A DNA stretch of 64,000 nucleotides from Enoplolaimus lenunculus (taxonomy: Eukaryota > Nematoda > Enoplea > Enoplida > Thoracostomopsidae). This document shows, piece after piece, positions 41,447-53,500 of the stretch. The stretch covers positions 1 to 64,000 of the forward strand of contig JASANG010001402.1 in the NCBI GenBank assembly GCA_030248215.1, in the 5' to 3' direction. How positions within the stretch are numbered: the stretch's first letter is position 1; every line of letters starts with the position of its first letter. The position numbers and the translations under genes were made by a program. The notes beneath the pieces are model-generated. The model was not told the DNA's origin. It ran no database searches and worked only from the letters and a program-made list of their open reading frames with translations.

Positions 41447-44400
41447 TTAATACGGTTTAAACTTTCGAGTAGCACGCATCACAGCAATTTTCTTTTTGTC
41501 ATCTTCGAATTTTCGACGCAATTCTTTAAGTTCTAAAACTGACATGTGGCAAAGATTATGTAATATTTACGTTAGCGTTAAAACCACATTAGTACACAAT
41601 GTAACCTTACCAAATGATAGATCCACAAGCAATCCTTGCTGTCTCGAATAGGGTAAAACATACAAAAAGATACAGTTTACCCCATAATTCACTAAGCGCT
41701 TTCTAGACACCAACTCGACAAATTTCTAAGATTAAACCCTACTTCACCTGGTTTGATATTTCTTCAAAACTGAAAGATAAAAACGAACTTGTGGTACCTA
41801 TACTTGATAAAAATAGTTTTGCACCGGTTCTAAACTCCGAAATAATAAAATCAAGCAAAAATGTGCAAAAAAATCCAAACTTTTACTTTTGATTTCTTGA
41901 GAATTTTCTAAAGTTTCCTGGCCTATTCGAGATTGGACTAGCGAAATGACATATTAAGTGTCTGACTTAGTATTCTTTACGAATGCTCATACACCAATAG
42001 TACCACATTAAATCGGTCAAAAAGATCAGAAAAAACTTACCCTTCATTTTTGATTCTTTAACTTGAAACTTATAGAAATGCATATCGCTCTGCAAGAATA
42101 AAAATTCATTCACAATGCTAAAATTAATTTGTATGATATATGCATTTTTTATAGCGAAACATTGGCTGGGTTTCTAAAATTTCACTAAATTTTACTCATT
42201 TTTCCTTAATTGCTAATACTTGAGTTACTAACTTAAGTGAACTTAATAGCTTTTTGAACAAAAGCAAAAAAACTGTACACTGTGAGTTAGAGCAATAACG
42301 AGGTTCCATAATTAGCAAGGAAACCATTATGTCACTACTGTTATTCTGCAATTCATTAAATTTGGCGAGTGACCTGAGTATTCGCTTAGCTGAAGTACGC
42401 TTTTAGCAACGATTCAGCAAGTACGAAACCGTACCTAAGTAGAGATTTAGAAACCAGCCAGTGTAGACACACACCACTGAAACAAACAATATCCTCAAAC
42501 GAGAGTACTCCATAAATAATCGTTCACACACATATCATTATAAGACCATACTAACCTGTGCCTTCTTTTCCTTGCGTTTCCGTAGCTTTTCATTTCTTAC
42601 TGGCTCCGTAGTCCGCAATGCTCCTGGACGTCTGCCGCCGCGTGTTACCGTAATCCATCCGTCTTCATCGGGCACGCCTTGTTTCGCCTTCTCGACTTCT
42701 TGTTTCTATAACAAACTGTTATATAGCACTATCTCCTATAATATTGTTTAAAAAGCCAATAGTTTCTTTATAGTCATTAATATATTAATAATTTGGGCGG
42801 GTTTTATCATCTTAATACCAACGTTACAAAGCCAAGAACAGCACTATTTTCATCATTTTGAAGACTTATTTAAATATTACCTATAATAAAAAGTACTTTG
42901 TCAATTACAGCTAAATATGTACCAAAATTTTCAACTCGGTACGTATTATTACCTTTGCTTCTTTTTCATCAAAAACAGATATATAATCTTCGATTTCTTG
43001 CATCATTTCAGCTTCATCAACGAAATTGTTCTGATATTCTTTGGCATATTCTGAAAATTTACGTAGCTTCAAGTTACATATATCGCATTATGTTCGCAAT
43101 AATTGAGTTGTAATGCGGAAATACATTTAGACAGTGACATTTTTCTCATTGTAAGCTATGTAACGTAAGCAATAAATACGATAACATCACAACCTGTGTA
43201 TATTAAACCCGTCCCACCAAAAGAGTTCATGTATATTACTTCTTTAAATCATATTCCATTAGTAATTAAATCCAGATTATTATTTATACTAAACCAAAAA
43301 ATTCTAACTGCGCAACGGTTCAAATTTCGGCCCATGTAAAGATCAGGGACGGAATGTTTTTCTGTGAGACTAGAAAAGAGTAAGCTTAAGCCACTTACTT
43401 TTATACCCCAGTCGTGGCATCATCTGCTTTTCTGGCCATAAAACAATAGGTTCGCTGAAACTCACCAACAGAGCATCTCGCAGCGCCTCTGGTTTTTGGA
43501 AAACAATGAATGCAGAATAATAACCCTAAAAATAAAAGCAAATACAATGGAACATTTTTCGTTAGATTTCCACAACTTCCAAATTTGACCATTTTTAGCT
43601 TTGTTTACTAAGACTGTATTTTCAAAGCATCTACCACTGAAATCATCAGATTCCCAAAAGATTCTACAACATTTTAAGAACGTCGCCAACAAATAACGTA
43701 GCTGACATTTTTACTGAATTGACTTACAGTTAACATTTTGACGCGACTTGTATTACCTGTGAGACCTTGATTTATTAGCCTCAAATAATCAGTAAATATA
43801 CCGGACTTAGGTGTTTACAATCATTGCTAACCGGTGGCTGTTGCGGCAGATCAAAAAATTTTGAAGTCGAAGGTGTAGCAACACTGCGGTACGAGACACG
43901 TCCAGGGTTGGTTTTATAGTAGAATTCTGCTATATCACCGAAACGCGAAAACAATCGCACAATTGAATCCTAAAAATAACAACAAATGAAAAAATGGAGA
44001 GTCTTATCGTTTCCCATCATTGGTCAAACCAATCAAGAGCGAAATACTTCAAAATAATACACAGCCCCACTATAAGTCATGGAAGCACACACGCGGTCCA
44101 AAACGTGCAAAAGTACTTCAACGGTATTAAAACCCTTGACTTGCATCTCCTGCACTAAAAATGAAGTGCAGCCTTGAATGTAGCTCAATGCACCCAGGTT
44201 ATCTGACAACAGGTACTCGTGGTACTGCTAGCGGGCCCGTAATCAAGGGAGGGGGCCAATGAGGTTCGGCCCCCCCGGGAAAAAATTGCCCCCCCCCCTA
44301 GAAAATTTTCAACCCTGCTTACCCCACCAGCAAGGTGAGCTGACTACCGGCTTAACCACTAAAAATAAACAAACAACGGACATACTCTATGCTTTGTACC

Positions 44401-45209
44401 ATCGTTTTCACGCTGATTTGTGATAACCAAATATACTATATTTAGCACGTTTCGCAAAAACAAGTTTCAAGCTTTAAATTTAAGATGAGCAAAACATACA
44501 CTAAACCAGTCGCTTTTTGGTATAAGAAACGTTAAAATCTAAACTCTAACACAAAACTCCAAAAACCAATTAAAAGAAACAATAAAAGTTATCCAAATTT
44601 TTCAGTTAATTTTTTCAGCCTTTAAAAATAATCAAAAATCAACTTACCTTATCAGCAAATGGTGGAATTCCAATCACTTGAAGAGTTCTTTGATACGGCC
44701 AATCAGAAATGTCACCTTTGTTGCTTTCATCGTCGTAATCGTTTATCAATCGATATTCACGGTAGTAAATGCAATGAGGTGCGGTTGACTCTGGAGTTAC
44801 GCGAAGATTCAGTACTGAAACACCGAAAATAACGGCCCATGTATAGAACAGGGCCGGAACAGTAGTACAAGGCAAATGTTCCTAAGCCTAAGCCTAAGCA
44901 AAAAATTAGTCTAAAGCTTAAACTGAATCTAATTTAGCCCCTCCGGAAAACGATCCGGCCCTGTTCTATACATGGGCCAAAATAACTATAAGTTTTAATA
45001 TCTTAGTAATTTTTCAGAACATATTTTTTATGCATAATCCCACGCGACAGGCGATAATTTGTATAAAGATAATACAAAGGCTTAAATGTTCAAAGAAAAT
45101 GTCAACTTTTGTGTCAAATTTACGTTAAATGAAATATCATTTTCTATATTTTACTGCGACAAGGAGTTGATAAAGTATTCAAAGGTTGCTTACTTTTAAA
45201 ACTGTCCAT
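41447..45209 (-). CDS. RRP7A: Ribosomal RNA processing protein 7 homolog A
   Basis: Nucleolar factor for small-subunit pre-rRNA processing. Eight exons: 45194-45209, 44648-44814, 43832-43969, 43399-43525, 42953-43050, 42556-42705, 42041-42089 and 41447-41532. They join in phase to 276 aa (human 280). Exon 2 has the start of the RRM-like domain (WPYQRTLQVIGIPPF); exons 3-4 carry SIVRLFSRFGDIAEF and GYYSAFIVFQKPEALRDALL; exon 6 has GVPDEDGWITVTRGGRRP, the RRP7 signature; exon 8 ends LRRKFEDDKKKIAV then RKFKPY-stop, the conserved C terminus. The exon 8 acceptor TTTTAG is preferred over CAG 8 nt upstream because it keeps the human spacing. Exon 1 encodes only MDSFK and a split codon. Family D pieces lie in introns 1 and 4. 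Confidence 0.94.
43325..43392. mobile_element. Half family D MITE beside RRP7A exon 4 donor
   Basis: GGCCCATGTAAAGATCAGGG followed by GAGTAAGCTTAAGC matches one half of family D and stops 7 bp from the exon 4 boundary. The other half is absent. Confidence 0.6.
44834..44978. mobile_element. Family D MITE (145 bp) with perfect TSD, 20 bp from RRP7A exon 2
   Basis: GGCCCATGTATAGAACAGGG at the left and its exact inverse at the right, flanked by aaaataac at 44826-44833 and 44979-44986. It is the shortest and cleanest family D copy, likely young. It begins 20 bp upstream (minus strand) of the exon 2 splice acceptor. Confidence 0.95.
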
Positions 45210-45491
45210 AATGCAAAGCTTTTTCCGCCAAACTTTGTTTTCACGCGACAAAATATAGTAGCATAATATTATATGTCGCGTTCGTCAGATTGAAGTTGAC
45301 AAGTCAACAGTGAACGATTAGCTAACAGGGATTTACAGATACCTGATATATAACTAATTTTGCCGTAAAGATGAAAGAATTTCAACTCCGATTTTTACCG
45401 GAAATGAAATTACTAATTGTTTTGTGTAAATGAATAGTAAACATAACGCAAACAAATTCGCGTACAATACAGTACAGTGGACGGCGCCGGA

Positions 45492-45674
45492 AGCCCATGC
45501 AAAGATTTGGGGCGGAACGTTTTCCTGTGAATCAGCAATAGAGTATACGCTTAAGCTTTAGACAAACTTTTTTGCTTGGCTTAGGCTTAGGTTTAGGAAT
45601 ATGCTCATTCATACGCTTAGGTTTAGGATTATGCCAATAATTCTATTCCGCCCCTGTTCTTTAATACATTGGCC
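45492..45674. mobile_element. Family D MITE
   Basis: Starts AGCCCATGCAAAGATTTGGG and ends CTGTTCTTTAATACATTGGCC, with GCTTAGG/CTTAGG runs inside. Octamers gcgccgga and gcgccaca match at 6 of 8. It lies about 280 bp upstream of the RRP7A start codon. Confidence 0.75.
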
Positions 45675-46281
45675 GCGCCACAGACGTCATCAAAAGTGCA
45701 GCGTCATCCTCAACATTACATGCAGGCAAACTATAATTTTTCAATAAAGATAATATGCAATTGCCTCGTTGAAAATAAAAACGAAATTCGTCAAGAATCT
45801 TAGCAATTTTGGGGCGCCAATTCGCTGTTTTCTTACAAAATTTCGGAAAGATTCGGTCATATCTGAATGCTGTCTCAATTGTATTGGCCGAAAAACGAAA
45901 CATCTTTTAAACTCTTCGTTTTACAATCATTTTAACGATCAATATCCGTTTTATTTACTTTTAGTATCCGTTTACATCCTGAATTTAGGCAATACAAATA
46001 TCCAAGACTTGCGATGAAAAAAATGAGTGGATATATACTTGATTTTAAACTTTTGGATCATCAAAACATCGGAATTTCTGGTATTTAAACAGAAACAGAT
46101 ACCACCAAGTTTTCGCCCGAAACCGGCATCTGATTACATGTTCGTACGCTTTAAACACTGTTGCCAAAACCGATTGCATATAGAATGCATAAACCATGCT
46201 CAAGCTAACCATTAAAAGGTCATTACCGCTTGACATTAAACCAAAGCGTATACATTTAGGTCAACAACTTTGTCGAAGTTT

Positions 46282-46453
46282 GGCCCATGCATGGAAAAGG
46301 GCCGGAACCATAGTATAAGCATATTCCTAAGCCTAAACCTAAGCGTATGGATGAACCTATTCCTAAGCCTAAGCAAAAAATTAGTCTAAAGCTTAAACTG
46401 ACTCTATTATAAACCTTCCATAAAACGATCCGGCCCTGTTCTATGTATGGGCC
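46282..46453. mobile_element. Family D MITE
   Basis: GGCCCATGCATGGAAAAGGG at the left; CCCTGTTCTATGTATGGGCC at the right; CCTAAG clusters inside. No target duplication is evident. Confidence 0.75.
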
Positions 46454-46529
46454 CTTGCTCTACGCAAAAGCCCAACAAACAAAATATTGTACATTGGACT
46501 TTCTCATGGAAGCAATCCAGTGGTTGCCT

Positions 46530-46690
46530 AATGCATAGATCAGAGCCGTATCAACACTCATATAAGCCTAAGCATAAGAATGAGCTTATACCTAAACCTA
46601 AGCAAAAAATGTAGTCAAAAGTTTAGCAAGTAAGCTTACTCTATTGCAGTCCCATAGAAAAACGCTCCGCCCTTGATGTTTACATGGCCC
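46530..46690. mobile_element. Eroded family D MITE
   Basis: Interior hexamers AAGCCTAAGC and ACCTAAACCTAAGC with right end CTTGATGTTTACATGGCCC; the left end is worn (AATGCATAGATCAGAGCCG). Confidence 0.6.
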
Positions 46691-47464
46691 AGCGTTCTAA
46701 TTGAAGGTCCCACCTCCAGCACTTTAGACTAATCCCTGCATTTTACCAATAAATACACAAAATTTAGAAATTTATTTTATATCAATTTCAAACGTTAACA
46801 AACACAAATAACCCACGACATGGGGAAACATTTATTGCAACAAAAAACAGTAAATATATGATTTAGACAAACTTTATTTTTTTAGGAGCTAAACAGTTTT
46901 AAAAATATCCATTCTTAAGATCAAACGGCGGCTCCCTTCTCACACTTTCAGTTAAACCATCCTCTGAGTTTCGGATATTTACCGACATTTCAAATCGAAC
47001 AGTTTTCCAACCTTAAATAATTCATTCGTCAGCGAACGATACGGAAATTTCGACTTGAATACGCAAAAGGAACATGGACACAACATTTTTACCGTCTAAC
47101 ACACAGGTCTCATGAAAACAATGGAATGTGCACAAACTCAAAGACTGTGGAAAGCAAAATATTGCGCGTCCATAAGTTTCATGATCCTGAAAACGACAAA
47201 AATCATCTTAACCTGAATGACGAATAAATGCTAAAAAGCACAATAACGTTCAACAACATAGAGACTAACAATAGTATATACTCGGAGACTATCGCAATAC
47301 TGAATGATAACTGATATGAATACAATGTAAAACATTACATAAAGTATATATATCTGCTCAGCCTACGTACGAAAAACTTTTCAAAATGTTGACCTTCTGC
47401 ATCATACTTAATTTCAATTTTAGTTCAAAATTCGCTTTACTACCTTAGCAATTCCACAAACTAC

Positions 47465-47658
47465 GGCCAATGTAAAGAACAGGGGCGGAACAGTATTATA
47501 AATTTATTCCTCTGCCTAAGCCTAAACCTAAGCGTTATGAATGAGCATATTCCTAAGCCTAAGTGTAAGCCTAGCAAAAAATTAGTTTAAAGCTTTTAAG
47601 CTTATTCTATTCTAGTCCCATAGGAAAACGTTCCGCCCCTGACCTCTTTACATGGGCC
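47465..47658. mobile_element. Family D MITE (194 bp) with perfect 8-bp TSD
   Basis: GGCCAATGTAAAGAACAGGG at the left and CCTCTTTACATGGGCC at the right; caaactac is duplicated at 47457-47464 and 47659-47666; CCTAAG clusters inside. Confidence 0.93.
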
Positions 47659-47799
47659 CAAACTACAAACATTCAAAATAATCGCTTAGTTGAACGAAGA
47701 GTCGATGATTCCCGTAAACAAAAAGTATACAATAAACCTTGTTTTGCATGGAACTAAATCTACCAGCGCTTGTTACCTCACATTGGGATGCTACGTTCA

Positions 47800-47975
47800 T
47801 TGATGGGCGGAACGTTGCTCTGTTGAACTGCAATACAGTACGCTTAAATTTTAGACTAATTTTTTAGCTTGGCTTAGGCTTAGGCTTAGACTTAGGAATA
47901 TGCTCATTCTTACGTTTAAATTTAGATTTAGGAATATGCTTATAATACTGTTCCGCCCTTGTTCTTTACATTGGC
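47800..47975. mobile_element. Family D MITE with worn left end
   Basis: The left portion GATGGGCGGAACGTTGCTC lacks the outer end; the right end is CTTGTTCTTTACATTGGCC; CTTAGG runs inside. Confidence 0.6.
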
Positions 47976-48485
47976 CGACATGTGTAACTGCCAGCCAACA
48001 TCGAAAATACAATCGGTCCACTTTTCAGTATATGCAACCGCATTTGAATTTCAGCTTCTATGAAGATTTTGACCCCCAAAATAATAGGGGAAGCCAAAAA
48101 TGCAACGCGCGCTGAGTATATTCTTTTCTACACAAAATGCACCCAGTTGCATACTCTTGTGAAAGCGTATCATGCACTGTTGGTCAAAAACCAAGAGAAA
48201 AGAATCACATGCAACTTTGTACATTCTGCGTAGAACACAATGTAACACCGTACTTAGCACGCGTCGCGTTTTTGCCCGACTCCGTTTGAAGACGGGGTCC
48301 ATCGCATGAATTTTCAATATAAAGTGTGGTACAAACCACAAACAGTTGATCCCCGCTAAAAACAAACCGCTTCAATTAGATCAAAATTAAATGATACATT
48401 GAAAAGTAGATAAACATGCATAGCAATAGAGAGCAATTATATACCGGCAAGATATTTACAAAAATCAATAAGACCATATAAAACG

Positions 48486-49661
48486 CAGGGTGCAAACCGA
48501 AACTGAATTATATCGGAATCTGAACAGCAGAATTTATACCAGAATCAGAGAACAGCAGAATTTATACCGGAATCAGAGAACAGCAGAATTTATACCGGAA
48601 TCGGAACAGCAGAATTTATACGGGAATCAGAGAACAGCAGAGTTTATACCGGAATCGGAACAGCAGAATTTATATGGGAATCAGAGAACAGCAGAGTTTA
48701 TACCGGAATCGGAACAGCAGAATTTATACGGGAATCAGAGAACAGCAGAATTTATACCGGAATCGGAACAGCAGAATTTATACGGGAATCAGAGAACAGC
48801 AGAGTTTATACCGGAATCGGAACAGCAGAATTTATACGAGAATCAGAGAACAGCAGATTTATACCGGAATCGAAACAGCAGAATTTACACGGGAATCAGA
48901 GAACAGCAGAATTTATACCGGAATCGGAACAGCAGAATTCATACCGGAATCGGAACAGCAGAATTTATACGGGAATCAGAGAACAGCAGAATTTATACGG
49001 GAATCAGAGAACAGCAGAATTTATACCGGAATCGGAACAGCAGAATTTATACGGGAATCAGAGAACAGCAGAATTTATACGGGAATCAGAGAACAGCAGA
49101 ACTTATACGGGAATCAGAGAACAGCAGAATTTATACCGGAAACGGAACAGCAGAATTTATACGGGAATCAGAGAACAGCAGAATTTATACCGGAATCGGA
49201 ACAGCAGAATTTATACGGGAATCAGAGAACAGCAGAATTTATACCGGAATCGGAACAGCAGAATTTATACCGGAATCGGAACAGCATAATGTATACCGGA
49301 ATCGGAATAATACAGATTTTGCGACTATACAGATTATTTGTATTAACAAATATAATATTGATTTAGAGTGTCTATTGGCTGGCAAAGATTTTCAGAAATA
49401 TCGCATGAACAAATTGGCGATAGTTTTTTTGGTTCTGTAAAGCTAAACTACAATCAATTATTGCTATTTTCGAAAAAAGCCGTAGTTATTTATGTGCGTT
49501 TAGATGTTAAGATCAAGAGAATATTTATGCAACATATCACAAGTAAGATTAAAATTAATATTTCAAAATTCCGATTCCGATTGACCGTGCAATCGGAATT
49601 GAAATCGGAACTCGTTTTGAATGGGAATTCTACTCCGAATCGGAATTCCGGTTGCACCCTG
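48486..49661. mobile_element. Family B hAT-like MITE with internal minisatellite and perfect 8-bp TSD
   Basis: Starts CAGGGTGCAAACCGAAAC and ends GGAATTCCGGTTGCACCCTG. Octamer ataaaacg is duplicated exactly at 48478-48485 and 49662-49669. The right 330 bp is standard family B core. The left 800 bp is a 26/28-bp tandem array (below). At 1,176 bp it is about three times the usual family length. Confidence 0.95.
48520..49310 (+). repeat. Minisatellite of alternating 26- and 28-bp units
   Basis: About 29 units of ACAGCAGAATTTATACCGG plus AATCGGA, or the ACGGG plus AATCAGAGA variant. Variants alternate, suggesting a 54-bp higher-order unit. The units contain the family B end hexamer (GGAATC), so the array arose from the element's own subterminal repeat. 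Apparent 316- and 230-codon frames across it are artefacts. Confidence 0.95.
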
Positions 49662-50507
49662 ATAAAACGATACACAAGTATATTAAAATAAGTAAGTAGA
49701 CACCAAATTTAAATCCAATCTTACGTCCAGCTGGAAAGACAAGAGTTGAACCGTGCGTATAAAGCAATAAAAATCTAGCACATATATTCGTTCTAAAGTT
49801 TCAAGCATTAAAGATCCATCTCCCTAAGAACAAACATTGTGCCACACAGACGGGCCAATTATCTGCTGGGTCCATTTATATACGTATAAGCAACCCGTAT
49901 AAAAAGGTAGCCTGGACAGGTGAGGCTCAGACCAGCCAACTAGAAAACTTTTCGTCTCCTGAAAAAAGCGTCAACCAAGCTTGTAATTCACGGCACCTTA
50001 GCGAATACTCCTTATTATTATTATTTTGACACCCTGTCTCTCTAGCATGTCGAGCTGTCTACGAGCCTGAATGTATGCTACGAGTGGTACAGTCGTAGAG
50101 AAAAACTAAAATCATGTACTCAGACAGAGTGTTCTTCCAGTTCAATCAATGATCCAATATTTTGAATACGCACCATGAATAATATATCATAATATACTAA
50201 TATGCCCGTTATATCAAAACTAGCACAAAAACAAACACAAGGCCCCCATATATAACTCACTGTAGTACAACTTCCTGAGACAAACTTTTCACAGATTGCC
50301 CTCGTATTCTATGAAGAACAACGAACAAGCATAATTATTGCTAAACACATTATATAAAATGCAACTTTTTCTCTGCCAGCAATCACGCACACACTACAGG
50401 TCCATGCTATCAACCAATCTATCAATATTGAAGCTAACAAATCGATGTTCCATCGCAGAAAAATCTAAACACTATCGCGTTGAAACGATATGACATCTTA
50501 AATATCG

Positions 50508-53500
50508 CTACCTATAGGTACTATAACCACCACTACCATGACCACCATATGCTCCATATCCGTAGCTCTCACGCCAATTTTGGAGATTGCGCTGTTGGCT
50601 TTCCGCATCAAACCAAGCAGGCTGTCTTCTACCCAAAACAGGTGGATTACGAATAATTGAATGTCCCCGCCATGCGTTCGGCTGCGACTGCTCTGACTGT
50701 AAAACATGTACATTTATAGAATTTAAATATTGAGAATTGAAAGAATTTAAAAATTTAGAATTTGGAAACTGAATCTGTGGCTGGATTGCACCATACGACT
50801 GCACAGTGGGATAAGTAGGTTGCCCAGGCGACAAATACCGTTGATCCCAACCACAAATTCCATGTCGACTCCGGTCAGCAACTTCTTGTGTCTGGTGTTG
50901 CGGGCTAGCGAAAGACGCATTAAACTGATAAATATCATTGGAAGCAACAGGGCTTACATGAGGTACTTGTTGTGTCCGAACACTATTTCCACTTTGTTGG
51001 TATTGTGCTGGACAATACACAGTTTTCGAAAGCAAATCGTCAATTGACTGAGATTTATTGATTGTTTTGCCCTGTTGTTGTCTTTCATTCTTTTTCTTGA
51101 TTTCACCGTTCCGTTTATTTGACTTCATATTATCATCGACTGCATCTTCAGAGTCTTTCCTAGATAGCTGTTCAGATGAGGTTTCCGCCAAACGACTTGT
51201 TTCCTGAGTCGACCCACTCTCACTCATCTGAGCCGACTTCAGTCGCTCTGACCCGCAGAGGTTTTGCAACTCAGTTGACCGCTGTGACCGCTGGGACTCA
51301 TCGTCGCATGAATCGTCGGATGTTTCTCTTAATACTTCGCTGCTTCTTGCCTGGTGAAGTCGACTCTCGTGATCTTGTGAACTTTGCCGGCGGCCGTCAC
51401 GATCCTTTGAACTTTGCCGGCGGCCGTCACGATCCTTTGAACTTTGCCGGCGGCCGTCGCGATCCTTTGAACTTTGCCGACAGTCGCGATCCTTTGAACT
51501 TTGCTGACGACTTTCCCGATCTTTTAAACTATACCGGCGACCTTCGAGATCTTTTGAACCATGCCGACGACCCTTACGATTTCTCGAATAATGTCGATGA
51601 CTTTCAAGGTCTTTTGAACCATGCCGGCAACCTTTGCGATCTTTTGAACCTTGTCGCCTGCGCTCGTGATCTCTTGAAAAATCCTGATGACCCTCGCGAT
51701 CTCTTGAGCCCTTTTCACATCTGCCGCGCTCTTTTGAACTACGCTGAGGACCCTTGTGATCTTTTGAACTCTGCCGACGAGACTCTAAATTAGTTGAACT
51801 TTTTTGATGACCCTCACGATCTCTTGAACTCTGCCGACGACTCTCGTGATCTTTCGAACTGTGTCGCGACCGTGACTTCGACCGATGCGTTGCGCAATCG
51901 CTTTGACTGGAGCTGAGACTCGACGCCGTGTCGCGACGCTCGCGATGACGGCGACTCGACGAGTCAATACAGGCGCGCCCATAACTTTTACGCGACGAGT
52001 CGTCAGAGCCGACCTTCTTGCTGCCGCGTGATTTCGGGCCATGCCCACGGTGACGCTCGGGATCCTCGTCTCGAGTCGTCAACGCATCGTTTTCGCGCGA
52101 ATCGCTGCAAACTTCCGCGGTTGCACCGCTGGCATCAACTCGTTTAGATTGTAATCGACTGGTCGAATCCACGGGCGACGATGGAACAGTCGACGACTCC
52201 TCACGCCCGCTCGGCGTCAATCGTTGCTTCGTCGTCGACGCCACATCTGGAGTCGCTGTGCGAATACCAGCAGTGACAGATCGCGACGTCGTCAGACGTT
52301 CCGAATCATCACCGGAAGCTATCGACTGGCGATTCTTAGACCTGGATGCTGACGAACCAGTGGCAGCTCCTGTCGCGGCAGTATCCGTCGGCCGATTCAT
52401 TGACGTCGACACCTCAGCAACGTTGTCGACAACAAATTCAACAAGAGACTGGTTATCTATGTCGACTTCAACACAACTATCTCGCGCCGAGTCGCCACTG
52501 TTGGTTTCGTCGTCCGATGGCGATTCAAGCGTAATCGTTCGTTGATCTGATTGATCGCTCACGTTGCCGTCGTCGTCGCCAACCAAATCGATAACTTTCG
52601 GTTGCAACAGCCGGCGACGTTTAGCAGCCGCATGAAGTGTTGTTGCCGCGAGCTCGTCGCCTCCCCTCGTTCCGAGTTCGATGACATCGTTCTCGTCGCT
52701 TGTCGCTGCTGCGGGCGTAAGAGATATTGGTTCCGCCGGATCAGAAATCGCGTTGGCGATGTCATTACAAATGGCTGCCGTAGCCATGTCTACCTCAGGC
52801 AAGGCAGGTGCAGACGTCGTGCTGCCTTCTACAACGACTTCTGGCACTGGCATGGCAGGTACTGACTTTGCGCGGCCTTCTAGAACGGCAAACGTTTCTG
52901 GCTCTTGCGTAGCAGGTATGGACCTTACGCTATCACTCAGAACAGCTACAGCAGCTGTGCCTTGCGGTAGCGTCGCAGGTAAGGACTCGACGCTATTGCT
53001 CGGACCGGCTACAGTACCTGTTTCTGATTGCGGCATGGCAGGTACATACCACTCGGTATCACTCGGCTGGGCAACCGCAGTTACCTCTGGTGCTATCGGA
53101 AACAGAACCTGCCTTTCATCCGTCCTGTCCATTGCGATAAAGGCCTCGTTTGGCTGGTTAGAAATCTCAACGCCCTCTGCAATGGGTTCGTTGTTGGTCA
53201 CTCCTTGCTCTACCTGGCTACCAGAGTTTAGACCCTCCTCGTCAGCAGTGTTTGTGTGGAGAGATCTGCCAGTTAAGCCACCATTGCTACTGGCAGCAGC
53301 GCCCGCAATCCCAGTGTATTCTTCATCGAAAACTTCAACTTTTGGTGGATTCAGCACCAGTGTGGGTCTATCTATTTGGTCAGTAAACAAATCATCAATA
53401 ACATGTTGGCCACTGGCACCTGAATCAAAAGAAATATTCTTTTCCACGCATGCTGATACATTCTTTGTCCGGTCTGTTTGAATCTGATTGTCGACTAGCA

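Larger units (their letters stand above)
45210..50507. other. Long intergenic region rich in family D MITEs
   Basis: Between the RRP7A start and the stop of the PHD-bromodomain gene. It contains family D copies at 45492-45674, 46282-46453, 46530-46690, 47465-47658 and 47800-47975, and the minisatellite-bearing element at 48486-49661. Intervals 46700-47455, 48000-48480 and 49670-50505 show no gene, repeat or RNA that I recognise. Confidence 0.65.

Noticed and set aside
44276-44305. GC-rich homopolymer block
   Set aside because: A short run of C and G in RRP7A intron 2 with no symmetry or repeat partner; possibly a simple repeat or assembly noise.
48490-49440. 316- and 230-codon Gln/Asn/Tyr-rich ORFs
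   Set aside because: They overlap in different frames of the same minisatellite, the expected artefact when the repeat unit lacks stops.
52681-53481. 266-codon plus-strand ORF and others opposite the last PHD-bromodomain gene exon
   Set aside because: Shadows of the minus-strand coding frame, with no recognised domain or splice support.
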